A stretch of DNA of 64,000 nucleotides from Microbacterium sp. LWO12-1.2 (GCF_040675875.1 NZ_JBEGII010000001.1:3162001-3226000); one strand, 5' to 3'. Shown: positions 8,235 to 16,642, counted from the first letter of the stretch. Numbers and translations are program-made. The notes: generated by a model from the sequence alone, not told the origin.

Positions 8235-10773
8235 CCATCTGATGTTCCTGGACATCGTCATCGGGCGTCTGGGAAGCGAACAGGGGGGCGATGAGACCGT
8301 GCCGTTCGCCGTTCCAGTCGGACCGGGCGATGCGCGGGCTGTCTGGGGAGTCGAGATCCTTCGGTCTCGGCGCGTTGACGTGGAACGAGTAGTTCGCCGA
8401 CGACGGGCGCTTGCCGTCGGGCGCTTCGGCGCCCAGCAGGAGCTCGCCGAAGTCGCTTCGCCACCTCGCATAGAGCCCTCCGCTGCGGTCCTCCAGCGTC
8501 TTCCACACCGGCGAGCCCTCCGCGACGGATCCGATCCATCCGGCGTTCCAGTTGCGGCTGATGAGCCAGTCCGTCAACAGCGCGATCCGGTTGTAGGTCA
8601 TCACCGTCCGGGCGCTCGGATCCCCGATCTCGCTCTCGTCGAGGACGCGCGTGACCGCATCCTTGTCGAACAGCGCCGGGTTCAGATTCTTGTATTGGAG
8701 CGCGGGAAGGATCCCGCCCGTGAGGAATGTGTGCAGCAGCATCGAATGCATCAGCCGCGGCAGCTCGCCGGGCGCGATGGGATGAGCGATGGTGGTCACG
8801 CCGAGGTGGACCGTCTCCAGCTGCCCGATCAGCGCCTCACCGCGTCCTGGCTCACCGAACGGGAACGTCAGCGCCGCCACCGCGGCGGCGCCCGTGCATC
8901 GGTAGAGGATGTCGTGCGCCTTGTAGACGAAGTTCGCATCGGCCAGGAACCCGTCGTTGTACCGCTGGCCCTCGAGTTCCCCCTCCGCCAGGAGATGCTC
9001 GATGATCGCGACCGCCTCCGTCGCGTGATGCACGGCGAAATTGCTGAACCGCTCCCACTGCTCCCGTGGCACCACGTCACGCTGCCACGTCTTCTCACCC
9101 GCGAGGAGCTGTTCCACCCATTGGATCGCGGAGCCGGCGAGATTCATCTCCAGCTGCTCCTCCATGATGAGCATGTCGCGATCGCGGCGCAGCCCTTGGG
9201 CGTGCTGCATGCGGAGGCTGCTCAGGCCCTTCATCCCACTCGCGATGGCCCCGTCATAGTCAGAGTTCTGCAGCGCCAGCGCCTCATTGCGATAGTCGGC
9301 GGCGCCCAGTGCTTTGCTCGCCGGGTTTCGCTGCAGCCCACCCCGGATCCTGGCGACCACCTTCGGATCGAGTTGCTTGCGAACTCTTCGCGGAGCGATC
9401 GCCAGGTTCGCCGCGAGGTCGGCAAGGATCGACACCATTGCGTTCTTCTCGTTGTGCACCATCTCCAGGGTGACTCGACTTCGGGCTTGTATGAAGGCAT
9501 CGGCAGTAGTGGCGCCGGGCGCGAGCTGGAGCAACTCGGCGGCGCAGAACATGTCGAAGACTCGCGGATGCGCCTTCTCGATGTATCCCGGGCGCTTCTT
9601 GCCCGGGAGTGCTTGGATCTTCGGAAAACGGGCCTGGGCCTGCCGGCTCGCTACGGATCGCGCCCGATAGTTCATCTCGGGGCGTTCCGCGCTTCCCGGC
9701 CTCTGAAGCGCGAAGATGCGATCGATCGTCTGTTGCGCGGCGGCCTCATTCCAGTCGTTGACGACGCCATGCAGACACATCGCGACGACCGCGGCGACGA
9801 TCAGCTCATCCCGCGAGCTGGGCTCGAGCCCGTCGCTCTTCTCCTTCTCCGTGCGAAGATCCATCATCGTGTAGCCCTGCCACGGCCGCACGATGTACTG
9901 CTGGAAGAAGATCTTCATGCCGCCGTATCCCTCGCTCAGCTGCACGTAGGAATCGACCTGCGCCACGGCGAGGCGCAGCACGACGCTCAGTTGACTGTCA
10001 TCGCCGATCAGAGTGGTGAGATCGGGCAGCTCACCCAGACGGTTCTCCGCGAAGTCACGGATCCACGCTCGCTCCGCAGGCGGCGGCCATTTCTCGGCCC
10101 GCGCTCTCCACACCGGGGGTTTGTCGGACACCACGGCGAGACGGGCCGACTCGGTCGCCGGTCGGCTCCGGTACCAGGTGCGCAGTGCCTCATACGCGAT
10201 CGGGCTGCTGCACATCGTCTCAGCCCACCGGTCGACGCGCCGATCAGCGGTTGGTGCGATCACGCCTTCATCCCACTCGATGCGGGGAAGGTGATCGAGG
10301 CCCCACGATGCTCGCACGGCGGCGACCGCCTCCGCAGAGGTCGCGGTGTCGCTGTGGGGTGAGATCACGGCCCCTGGGTCGAGCGCGAAGGCGTCGAATA
10401 CGGCCGTCAGCGCCGAGCGAGCTCGGGCGAGGTAGTCCACGCGCCAGTCGCCCCTCTCGTCGTACACGACCTTCGCGACGGCGGAATCGTGCGAGATCCT
10501 GCCCGGACGTCCGCTCTGGGTCAGCACCGATCGCAGAGTGCGTCCGAGGAGCAGCAGGCTGCCGTCGCCGACGAGGACGGGGAGGTTCTCCTCCTCGTCC
10601 CCGATCAGCTCGCCGTGATCCAGCTGCCACTGCCACTTCGCGAGTCGGGCGAGCGGGACGTCGATCACGTCGAGGAAGATCTCGATCGTGTGCGGGGCGT
10701 TGTTCTGCGCATCGCGGTACGCGGCGAGAAGACTCCGCTTCTCGGCGGAAGAGTACCTTTTTTCCTCGGTCAT
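8218..10773 (-). CDS. Large protein of unknown function
   Basis: 851 residues from the ATG at 10773; a TTG at 10809 would add 12 but has no better signal. No signal peptide, transmembrane helix, P-loop or nuclease motif was found, so it is probably a soluble cytoplasmic protein. It is mostly helical, with tryptophan- and arginine-rich segments (WQWQLDHGE; WRARAEKWPPP; GYGGMKIFFQQYIVRPWQGYTM around 310-330). It lies alone, divergent from the seven-gene operon starting at 10960 with 186 bases between them, and may be functionally linked to it. I do not recognise the family. Confidence 0.75.
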   Translation of the reverse strand: MTEEKRYSSAEKRSLLAAYRDAQNNAPHTIEIFLDVIDVPLARLAKWQWQLDHGELIGDEEENLPVLVGDGSLLLLGRTLRSVLTQSGRPGRISHDSAVAKVVYDERGDWRVDYLARARSALTAVFDAFALDPGAVISPHSDTATSAEAVAAVRASWGLDHLPRIEWDEGVIAPTADRRVDRWAETMCSSPIAYEALRTWYRSRPATESARLAVVSDKPPVWRARAEKWPPPAERAWIRDFAENRLGELPDLTTLIGDDSQLSVVLRLAVAQVDSYVQLSEGYGGMKIFFQQYIVRPWQGYTMMDLRTEKEKSDGLEPSSRDELIVAAVVAMCLHGVVNDWNEAAAQQTIDRIFALQRPGSAERPEMNYRARSVASRQAQARFPKIQALPGKKRPGYIEKAHPRVFDMFCAAELLQLAPGATTADAFIQARSRVTLEMVHNEKNAMVSILADLAANLAIAPRRVRKQLDPKVVARIRGGLQRNPASKALGAADYRNEALALQNSDYDGAIASGMKGLSSLRMQHAQGLRRDRDMLIMEEQLEMNLAGSAIQWVEQLLAGEKTWQRDVVPREQWERFSNFAVHHATEAVAIIEHLLAEGELEGQRYNDGFLADANFVYKAHDILYRCTGAAAVAALTFPFGEPGRGEALIGQLETVHLGVTTIAHPIAPGELPRLMHSMLLHTFLTGGILPALQYKNLNPALFDKDAVTRVLDESEIGDPSARTVMTYNRIALLTDWLISRNWNAGWIGSVAEGSPVWKTLEDRSGGLYARWRSDFGELLLGAEAPDGKRPSSANYSFHVNAPRPKDLDSPDSPRIARSDWNGERHGLIAPLFASQTPDDDVQEHQMGDRRD

Positions 10774-10959
10774 GACGGAACACTGGCAGGACGAATCCCG
10801 CCGCAGCAAGGGGCAACAGCCGGTTTCGCCTCGTTCATGGCCTCTTCTGACAGTTCCGGTATCGCTTTGTCATGAGGGCCGCCCGAATCCGCCGATCCGA
10901 TTCCCCTGCCCGCACCACTGTTCTTGACTCTCCTCACCACCACTGACGAGGAGAACGAA

Positions 10960-11388
10960 ATGGCACGTACGACGAAGTCCCGCTACCAGGGTTCGCGGCG
11001 CACCGGAGCGCTCACGATCAACCGCCACACCCGCACCTTCTGCCCCGCAACGGGCAAGGTGCGCCTGCGGGACTCGCACCAGGCAGCGCACGCGCTGCAG
11101 GGAGCCCGCCGGGTCGCCTCTCTCGAGCTGTTCCAGACGGGGCACTCGAACCGTCGCGAAACCAGCTTCTACAAGTGCGCTTCGTGCGCCGGGTACCACC
11201 TCACCAGTGAGACCTACCGCGACCCGGAGGAATGGCGCCGGTTCTGCCAGGCCCGCTGGGAGGCAGAGCGGATGGCGGAGGCAGCCGCAGATGCCGAGCG
11301 GGCTGCCAGCGCAGCCCGCTCTCGTGCCGCACTGATGTCTGCCGTGCACGCCGCGACGCGTCAGACGGACATGACGTGTGCCGCATGA
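10960..11388 (+). CDS. Small zinc-ribbon-like protein, first gene of unknown operon
   Basis: 142 residues. The ATG at 10960 has a strong ribosome-binding site (GACGAGGAG, 7 bases upstream), so an earlier start at 10924 was rejected. Basic N-terminus; TFCPATGKVRLRDSHQAAHALQGARR around 25-50; then FYKCASCAGYHLTS around 70-83. The CxxC plus nearby Cys and His suggest a zinc-binding ribbon of the kind found in small actinobacterial and phage proteins. The C-terminal 50 residues are an Ala/Glu/Arg helix, possibly coiled coil. Its stop overlaps the next start (ATGA), so the genes are translationally coupled. Confidence 0.8.
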   Translation: MARTTKSRYQGSRRTGALTINRHTRTFCPATGKVRLRDSHQAAHALQGARRVASLELFQTGHSNRRETSFYKCASCAGYHLTSETYRDPEEWRRFCQARWEAERMAEAAADAERAASAARSRAALMSAVHAATRQTDMTCAA

Positions 11389-11681
11389 CGGCGGTCCCCC
11401 GCGATCCTCGCAGCCCGCGGCTCTGCGTTGCCCTCGACGCGGTGCGACTGGCGAACCGAGGCGAGCTCGGTCGCGAAGAACTCGTCACGATCCTCTCGAC
11501 GTGGACCTACATCCCCCGGTACCGGCAGATCGCCTCCGCGAACCAGATCTTCCTCGAGCCCGACAGCCTCGACGCCGTCGACGTCGCCTACTTCGACTGC
11601 GGCCTGTTGACCGATGACCAGTACTCGCGCATCCTCCGCGGTGCGCGAGTACGCCGCGAACCCACCGAGGGAGGTGATTGA
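11385..11681 (+). CDS. Small protein of unknown function
   Basis: 98 residues from the ATG at 11385, which overlaps the stop of the preceding gene. Two helical segments (CVALDAVRLANRGELGREELV and DSLDAVDVAYFDCGLLTDDQY) flank a tyrosine-rich TWTYIPRYRQIASANQ stretch. There is no signal peptide or membrane helix. The charged C-terminus contains the GAGGTGAT ribosome-binding site of the next gene. I recognise no family; overlap on one side and a 1-base gap on the other place it firmly in the operon. Confidence 0.75.
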   Translation: MTAVPRDPRSPRLCVALDAVRLANRGELGREELVTILSTWTYIPRYRQIASANQIFLEPDSLDAVDVAYFDCGLLTDDQYSRILRGARVRREPTEGGD

Positions 11682-11682
11682 C

Positions 11683-11793
11683 ATGACCAGTCCGCTCGCC
11701 CGCGCGATGTACGTGTGCCGCAGCTGCGGTACCGAATGCGCCTATCCGAACCGCTTCGTCAAGTGCCCTGTCTGCGGCATCAAGTGGAGCTGA
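11683..11793 (+). CDS. 36-residue zinc-ribbon microprotein
   Basis: Starts one base after the preceding stop, with GAGGTGAT 5 bases upstream of the ATG. The 36-residue product contains two CxxC pairs, CRSC at 12-15 and CPVC at 28-31, with a tyrosine/asparagine linker (AYPNRF). This is the minimal four-cysteine zinc ribbon. Such microproteins bind nucleic acid or act as adaptor subunits. Coding potential is supported by operon position, ribosome-binding site and cysteine spacing; the partner is unknown. Confidence 0.75.
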   Translation: MTSPLARAMYVCRSCGTECAYPNRFVKCPVCGIKWS

Positions 11794-11828
11794 CCGCCGG
11801 CCGGTGACAGAAGCCGTCCCGTTCTGTC

Positions 11829-11859
11829 GGGTTCCGGGTCCTGTTCGGGCCCGGAACCC
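11829..11859. terminator. Hairpin inside the unknown operon
   Basis: GGGTTCCGGG / CCCGGAACCC, perfect 10-bp arms with an 11-nt loop, in the only sizeable gap (125 bases) of the operon. It may be a partial terminator or RNA-processing site that sets the small-protein genes apart from the downstream envelope genes. Confidence 0.5.
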
Positions 11860-11918
11860 TCTCCCGGACTTCCTCGTTCGTACGTTTGCACCACCCCCTC
11901 CAGAAAGGCGCAACCGCC

Positions 11919-12584
11919 GTGAAGAACCTCTTCTCCCGCACGCCAGTGAACACCGATGTTCGCCCGCTCGCGCTGACCGAGCACCGCACCGATCCCGGTC
12001 GCATCACGACCATCTCCAACCCCGACACCCGGATGCCGCTGCCGCACGCGGCGAACCAGGTCGATCCGCACGACGGTGCGGACTCCTTCCGCACGCTCGT
12101 GCGCCAGAAGGTCGGGACACTCGCCGCAGCCGGCGCTCTCGACCAGGACAACCTGGAGGCGCTGTCCCAGGAGATCTCCTCCTGGCTCGCGACCTGGCGC
12201 CAGAAGGTCGAACAGGAGCACACCAGCCGCACCGAGATCGCCCAGCTTCTCCTGGCCCAGACGGTTCAGGACAAGGCCGTCGTCTCCCGCGAGCTCACCA
12301 CGATGCGCTCCGCACTCGCCGAGATCACCGATGCCCGCGCACGCATCCTGCGGGGCTGGGGCTTCGCCGCCCGCACGGATGAGGGAGCAGCCGCGCCCTC
12401 GGCCGCGCCCGCCACCGCGTCCCGCGTGCTCGCGGTATCGCGCGCGGAGACGACCGCCGACAGATCCTCCGACCGGGAGCTGGCCCCCGGCACCGAGGTC
12501 ACGGCGCCGCCTGTGATCGGCTTCCCGGTCGCGGCTCCTGCCGACGGCCGTTCCGACTCCGACTCCGAGGAGCTCTCCGCATGA
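11919..12584 (+). CDS. Helical/coiled-coil protein of unknown function
   Basis: 221 residues from the GTG at 11919, with AGAAAGG 10 bases upstream. Residues about 55-150 are predicted long helices (FRTLVRQKVGTLAAAGALD; ISSWLATWRQKVEQEHTS; VVSRELTTMRSALAEITDA) likely to form a coiled coil. The C-terminal 70 residues are Ala/Pro/Ser-rich and probably disordered. No membrane helix. The stop overlaps the start of the membrane-protein gene (ATGA). By position it could be a cytoplasmic partner of that membrane protein. No family recognised. Confidence 0.75.
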   Translation: MKNLFSRTPVNTDVRPLALTEHRTDPGRITTISNPDTRMPLPHAANQVDPHDGADSFRTLVRQKVGTLAAAGALDQDNLEALSQEISSWLATWRQKVEQEHTSRTEIAQLLLAQTVQDKAVVSRELTTMRSALAEITDARARILRGWGFAARTDEGAAAPSAAPATASRVLAVSRAETTADRSSDRELAPGTEVTAPPVIGFPVAAPADGRSDSDSEELSA

Positions 12585-13402
12585 ACGCGATCACCACATC
12601 CGCACCGCAGCCCGCGGTGTCCTCCGAGGCCGCTTCCGGTCTCGCGCCCGACCACGGCTCACTGTCGCGCGCGACGGCATCGTCCCGATCCCGCAGCACC
12701 GCGCGCACCTGGGCGCTCGCCGTGCTCATCTTCGCCGGCGCGATGGACATCTTCATCGCGATCCCGGCCTTCAACGGCCTGTTGCGCGGTGAGCCGTGGC
12801 AGTCGCTGATCTGCGCCACGGCGTTCGCGCTCATCTCGGTGAGCGCGGCGTTCAGCAGCGGGGCGATGTTCACCCAGCGGAAGAGGCCGATCAGCATCGT
12901 GGTGGCTCTGGCCACCGTGGCGATGGTGATCGCGCTGTTCTTCCTGCGTGTGCAGGCAGCTGCCGTCAACTCATCGACGCTCGACTACGAGGGAGGCACG
13001 GGGCCTGAGGACGGGGTCGGCGCCGAGCTCGGCATCGCGGTCGCTCTGGCGGTGGCCATGCTCGCGGTGGCCATGCTCGCCTGGGTCGACGGGTACAAGA
13101 TCACCCTGACGCCCGCGGAGGCGCTCTTCCGCCATCTCGAACGGCGTCTCGCGTCCTCGAACGTCACCGTCGCCGAACTCGAAGGCTCGCTCGTGCGTCT
13201 GAATGAAAACCAGGCGATGGCGGAGATCCGCCTCGACCGGCTGCCCGAGGAGCGCGACGAGGCCATCCGCGGGCTTCATGCCTTCAACCGCGAGCTGCGC
13301 GAGCTCGCCCGCACCGAGGTGGCAATCCACCTCGGCAACCCGACCGCGACGAGCGGTCTGGACCTGCCCCTGCCCGACACCACCGACTCCGCTTCGAAGT
13401 GA
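12581..13402 (+). CDS. Four-helix membrane protein with cytoplasmic coiled coil
   Basis: 273 residues. A ~40-residue Ser/Ala-rich, arginine-ending N-tail precedes four hydrophobic segments at about 42-66, 74-97, 103-126 and 149-172 (DGYKI marks the exit). The remaining 100 residues are a charged amphipathic helix (LFRHLERRLASSNVTVAELE through LHAFNRELRELARTEVAIHL), probably a coiled coil. The layout recalls channel or scaffold subunits such as ZorA/ExbB-like proteins, but no sequence motif supports that. It overlaps the preceding gene by 4 bases, and a ribosome-binding site for the next gene lies just after its stop. Confidence 0.75.
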   Translation: MNAITTSAPQPAVSSEAASGLAPDHGSLSRATASSRSRSTARTWALAVLIFAGAMDIFIAIPAFNGLLRGEPWQSLICATAFALISVSAAFSSGAMFTQRKRPISIVVALATVAMVIALFFLRVQAAAVNSSTLDYEGGTGPEDGVGAELGIAVALAVAMLAVAMLAWVDGYKITLTPAEALFRHLERRLASSNVTVAELEGSLVRLNENQAMAEIRLDRLPEERDEAIRGLHAFNRELRELARTEVAIHLGNPTATSGLDLPLPDTTDSASK

Positions 13403-13413
13403 AGGAACCCATC

Positions 13414-14133
13414 GTGAGCACTCACACCACGCACTACACGGCGATGAACAAGCCGCTGTCCCGCCCCATCCCCTACCCCTTCCTCCTGCGCATGCGTGAC
13501 GCGTGGTTCATCGGTCGTCGCGACGCGCAGAAGAAGCTCGCACACGAGATCGTCGGCGACTCCCAGCCCTCCGCGTCGTTGCGCGGCCTCGCCGCCGAGC
13601 TGTCCACCCTGTGCGAATGGGAGCTGCTCGAGGCCGTCCGCATCGCGGGGCCGCTGATCGACGAGCACCGAGAGCACCTCCGAGTGATCGCCTCGCTCCG
13701 GCGCCGGATCGCCGCTGGTGCCGCCGAGATCGAGGCCGCATCGGCGACCGACCCCGCCGCATACGATCGTGTGCCGCAGAGCGAGGCGCACCTCTCTCCC
13801 GCGCAGCGGCGGGAGCGCCGCGATCGCGAGACCGCCCGCGCGGCCGCTCCCCTCATCGGGCGCCACAAGGCCACGCTCAGCGAGCTGTCCGCCCGCGAAC
13901 TCGAAGACGCCGAACTCGTCGGCCATCTGACGACGCTTTTCGAGGCGCTGCAGGCGCGCGTGGCGTCTCTCGCGAACCACTACGAGCGGCGGGCGGCGAA
14001 CCAGATCCGCGCCTATCTGCGCCGCGCACCGGGAGACGCGGATCACCCGCTCAACCAGCGCACCGCGTTCGCTGTTCCGGCTTGGGCCAGCGCGCCGAAC
14101 CCGTGGCTCCCGGCTGAGGGGGGTGCACTGTGA
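13414..14133 (+). CDS. Helical protein of unknown function
   Basis: 239 residues from the GTG at 13414, chosen because GAAGGA lies 7 bases upstream; a GTG at 13399 overlapping the previous stop is possible. The sequence is soluble and mostly helical, rich in Arg, Ala and Glu (WFIGRRDAQKKLAHEIVGD; HREHLRVIASLRRRIAAGAAE; PAQRRERRDRETARAAAPL). It ends in a Trp/Pro-rich tail (PAWASAPNPWLP). No signal, membrane helix or catalytic motif. The stop overlaps the lipoprotein start. Function unknown; it probably acts in the same complex as its neighbours. Confidence 0.75.
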   Translation: MSTHTTHYTAMNKPLSRPIPYPFLLRMRDAWFIGRRDAQKKLAHEIVGDSQPSASLRGLAAELSTLCEWELLEAVRIAGPLIDEHREHLRVIASLRRRIAAGAAEIEAASATDPAAYDRVPQSEAHLSPAQRRERRDRETARAAAPLIGRHKATLSELSARELEDAELVGHLTTLFEALQARVASLANHYERRAANQIRAYLRRAPGDADHPLNQRTAFAVPAWASAPNPWLPAEGGAL

Positions 14134-15290
14134 GGGCGCCGTGGAGTTCCCTCGCATGCATCCTCGTCGCGATCCTGGTGCTCTCGGGATGCTCGAGTGC
14201 AGAGGACGACAACTGCGGATGCACCGCAGAAGACCCCACCGATGCGGTCATCTTCGTCGCGGGCGCGCATGCCAACATGCCTGCCGCGCAGGTTCCGGTC
14301 GAGCTCGCACCGGTCCTCGAGGCGGCGGTGCGCAACGAAGCACCGATCACCGTGGTCGCGAACGACGGCACCCCCGCCGTCGCGTTCCAGGTGTCCGGCT
14401 ACACGATCAGCACGATCAACCCCGAAGCCACGCGCAACGACGTCGACCGCGTGGTCGCCGCGGTGATCGACGCGATCGCCGATGTGACCGCCGACTCCGA
14501 CGGCAATGATCTGGGGGCAGCGCTCGCTGTGGCGCGCGACCAGGCAGTGGCCGACGGCGCCGTCGCCGCATCGATCATCGTGATCGACAGCGGCCTCAGC
14601 GATCGGGGCTATCCGATGCTGACGACGCCGGGGATTCTGGCCCCCGGGACGAGCAAGGTCGTCGTCGAGGTCGCGGAGCAGAACGGCTACCTCCCCATGA
14701 TGCCGGAGGGAACCACGGTGACCCTGGTCGCTTTCGGGTACGGTTCCGCACCTCAGCCGGATCTCACACCCCCACAACGTGACGGGGTGAAAGCGATCTG
14801 GCGCGCGTTCATCGAGGCCGCGAACGCGGAGGTCGTCATGATCGACAAGCCTCGAACGGGTCCTGGCCCGGAGACCTCGTTCTCGACAGGGATCGTAGCG
14901 CCGGGCTCCTACGAGGATCTGTCGTTCAGCACCACGACCGACGGGGCCGTGCAGGCGACGCTCGGAGCCGATGTGCTGTTCGCGACCAGAAGCGCCACGC
15001 TCGGCGAGAGTGCGTTGCCGGCACTGAACCAGCTGCGCGACTTCCTCGCGTCGACGACCGGGGAGATCCTGATCACCGGGCACACCGATGCCACAGGCAG
15101 CGACGCGGAGAACGACGTTCTGAGCCTCGCCCGCGCGGATGCGACGAAGGCATGGCTCGCGCGCAACGGCATCGACGCATCTCGGATGACGACCGAGGGA
15201 CGCGGTTCTGCTGACCCCGCGGTCGCGGACGCAACGACAGCGGAAGAGATGCAGATGAATCGGCGCGTGGTCGCCACCGTGACGCCGTGA
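14130..15290 (+). CDS. OmpA-family lipoprotein
   Basis: 386 residues, GTG start overlapping the previous stop. A type II signal ends in the lipobox LSGC with Cys21, so it should be lipid-anchored outside the membrane. Residues about 35-250 alternate strands and helices (VIFVAGAHANMPAAQVP; ASIIVIDSGLSD), possibly a Rossmann/vWA-like fold without a recognisable MIDAS site. Residues about 275-386 form a C-terminal OmpA/MotB domain (DVLFATRSATL; GHTDATGSDAEN near 317; MTTEGRGSADP; NRRVVATV), the peptidoglycan-binding type. It is therefore a membrane-to-wall tether, and the most informative member of the operon. Confidence 0.85.
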   Translation: MRAPWSSLACILVAILVLSGCSSAEDDNCGCTAEDPTDAVIFVAGAHANMPAAQVPVELAPVLEAAVRNEAPITVVANDGTPAVAFQVSGYTISTINPEATRNDVDRVVAAVIDAIADVTADSDGNDLGAALAVARDQAVADGAVAASIIVIDSGLSDRGYPMLTTPGILAPGTSKVVVEVAEQNGYLPMMPEGTTVTLVAFGYGSAPQPDLTPPQRDGVKAIWRAFIEAANAEVVMIDKPRTGPGPETSFSTGIVAPGSYEDLSFSTTTDGAVQATLGADVLFATRSATLGESALPALNQLRDFLASTTGEILITGHTDATGSDAENDVLSLARADATKAWLARNGIDASRMTTEGRGSADPAVADATTAEEMQMNRRVVATVTP

Positions 15291-15339
15291 GCAGGATCCG
15301 CCGGCTGCAGAGGGTCCGCGCGACGGCCCCGGAGCGCGA

Positions 15340-16014
15340 CTAGGCGGAGGCTCTCAACGGCTCGAGCGCAACGAGTACGAGGTCGAGGCCGAAGAGGAAC
15401 TCCTCCGCCGGGTCGTAGCCGGCAGCGACGAGCGCCGCGGCGGACTCGTTGAGGTAGGGGAACTCGTCGGGAGGAAGTTGGGGCAGGTAGACGCCCTCGG
15501 CCATGTCGGCGAACACGCCGGCCGTGTCGAACGGCAGGCTGGCCTCCTGCAGTGCGAAACCGTAGACGTAGCTGTCGAGTAACCAGTTGGCGTGCGTCGC
15601 CATCACGACGGAGAATCCCGCCTTCCGCAGGCAGGCGGTGACCGCTTCGTGATGGCGGCGGTTCGCGAGCCCCGGCGATGTGCGTGACTCCATGCGACCG
15701 ATCGCCCACGGGTGGCGTGCGAGAACCTGTCGCGCGGATACCGCCCGCTGACGGATCGCCGACTGCCAGTCGGCCTGCTCAGGCGGGAGCTCGATCTCCT
15801 CGAAGACGCTGTCGATCATGGCGTCCAGCAACTCCTCCTTGCTCGCCACGTAGTGGTAGAGGGACATCGCGCCCGCGCCCAACTCGCCAGCCAGCCGACG
15901 CATGCTCAGCCCGTCGACGCCTTCGCTGTCAGCCAGGCGGACCGCCTCGACCACCACGCGCTGCTTGCTGAGCCCCGCGTCTGACGCGACCTGGCGTTGT
16001 TCCTTCGCAGACAC
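15340..16014 (-). CDS. TetR/AcrR-family transcriptional regulator
   Basis: 224 residues from the GTG at 16014, which has AGGAG 4 bases upstream; a GTG at 16026 would add four residues. Residues about 10-60 form the TetR helix-turn-helix (VVVEAVRLADSEGVDGLSMRRLAGELGAG, then MSLYHYVASKEELLDAM). The remainder is the helical TetR_C_1-type ligand-binding and dimerisation domain. It diverges from the membrane-protein gene at 16133, and the space between holds three copies of a CGTAC-NNN-GTACG palindrome, so it very probably represses itself and that gene. The inducer is unknown. Confidence 0.9.
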   Translation of the reverse strand: MSAKEQRQVASDAGLSKQRVVVEAVRLADSEGVDGLSMRRLAGELGAGAMSLYHYVASKEELLDAMIDSVFEEIELPPEQADWQSAIRQRAVSARQVLARHPWAIGRMESRTSPGLANRRHHEAVTACLRKAGFSVVMATHANWLLDSYVYGFALQEASLPFDTAGVFADMAEGVYLPQLPPDEFPYLNESAAALVAAGYDPAEEFLFGLDLVLVALEPLRASA

Positions 16015-16065
16015 GTGTCTCCTCACATGGACGAACGGAATGAGAATTCTTCACCGTGTGAGCAT

Positions 16066-16110
16066 CGTACGCTGTACGCTCTTCGTACAGCGTACGTCGT
16101 ACGGTGTACG
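16066..16110. promoter_or_regulatory. Three palindromic operators, probable TetR sites
   Basis: CGTACGCTGTACG (16066-16078), CGTACAGCGTACG (16084-16096) and CGTACGGTGTACG (16098-16110) are each a CGTAC-NNN-GTACG palindrome. The first two are also exact inverted copies of each other. They lie between the TetR gene and the divergent membrane-protein gene, 23 bases before the latter's start codon. Confidence 0.8.
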
Positions 16111-16132
16111 AAACTGACCAGGAAGAAGGATC

Positions 16133-16621
16133 ATGTCCACCCGAACGAACACCCGGAACCCGCTCGACAACCCTCCGATCCCCGTGCAGGCCAGACTCGC
16201 CGCAGCATGGACCAGCCTCATGTTCCTCGTCATCTACATCGACTACTTCCACCTCTATCAGCCCGGCGAGATCGACGAGATCCGAGGTGGTGTCATCTTC
16301 ACGTTCGACATCAGCGGGGCCCTGATGTCGATCTTCTTCGTGGTCATCGCGATCCCGGCACTGATGGTGATGCTCTCGATGACCCTGCCCGCACGTGTGA
16401 ACCGCGTCACCAACCTCGTCGTGGCATCGCTGTACATCCCCATCATGGTGTTCAACGCGGCGGGGGCGACCGGGGACTATGCGGTCTACTACGCCCTCAC
16501 CATCGGCGTCGAGGTCGTGATCCTGGCCTTCATCCTGCGCACCGCCTGGACCTGGCCGCACCGCTCCGCCGCCCCCGCCGTCCCCATGGCGACGGAGCTT
16601 CGACAGGAGCTTCGGCAGTAG
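16133..16621 (+). CDS. Four-helix membrane protein (DUF6326-like)
   Basis: 162 residues with GGAAGAAGGA before the ATG. After a short proline-rich cytoplasmic N-tail there are four membrane helices: AAWTSLMFLVIYIDYFHLY, GALMSIFFVVIAIPALMVML, VNRVTNLVVASLYIPIMVF and VYYALTIGVEVVILAFILRT. The IYxDYFxLYxPGEI pattern after helix 1 resembles DUF6326 proteins, which are uncharacterised. Transcription is probably released when the TetR protein leaves the three operators upstream, so a stress or small-molecule response is likely, though the function is unknown. Confidence 0.75.
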   Translation: MSTRTNTRNPLDNPPIPVQARLAAAWTSLMFLVIYIDYFHLYQPGEIDEIRGGVIFTFDISGALMSIFFVVIAIPALMVMLSMTLPARVNRVTNLVVASLYIPIMVFNAAGATGDYAVYYALTIGVEVVILAFILRTAWTWPHRSAAPAVPMATELRQELRQ

Positions 16622-16642
16622 GCATCCGACCTCCCGCTCTCC

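Noticed and set aside
8242..10362. 706-codon open frame opposite the large unknown protein
   Set aside because: Considered because the minus-strand product is also unknown. The minus-strand frame has a more natural amino-acid composition, ATG start and terminator; the plus-strand product is Arg/His-rich.
10960..15290. Zorya anti-phage system
   Set aside because: A membrane protein with coiled coil and an OmpA-domain protein are suggestive, but no ZorC/ZorD-like helicase or nuclease and no MotA motif are seen; kept only as an analogy.
8218..15290. Prophage or integrative element
   Set aside because: No integrase, terminase, portal, capsid or attachment-site repeats were found.
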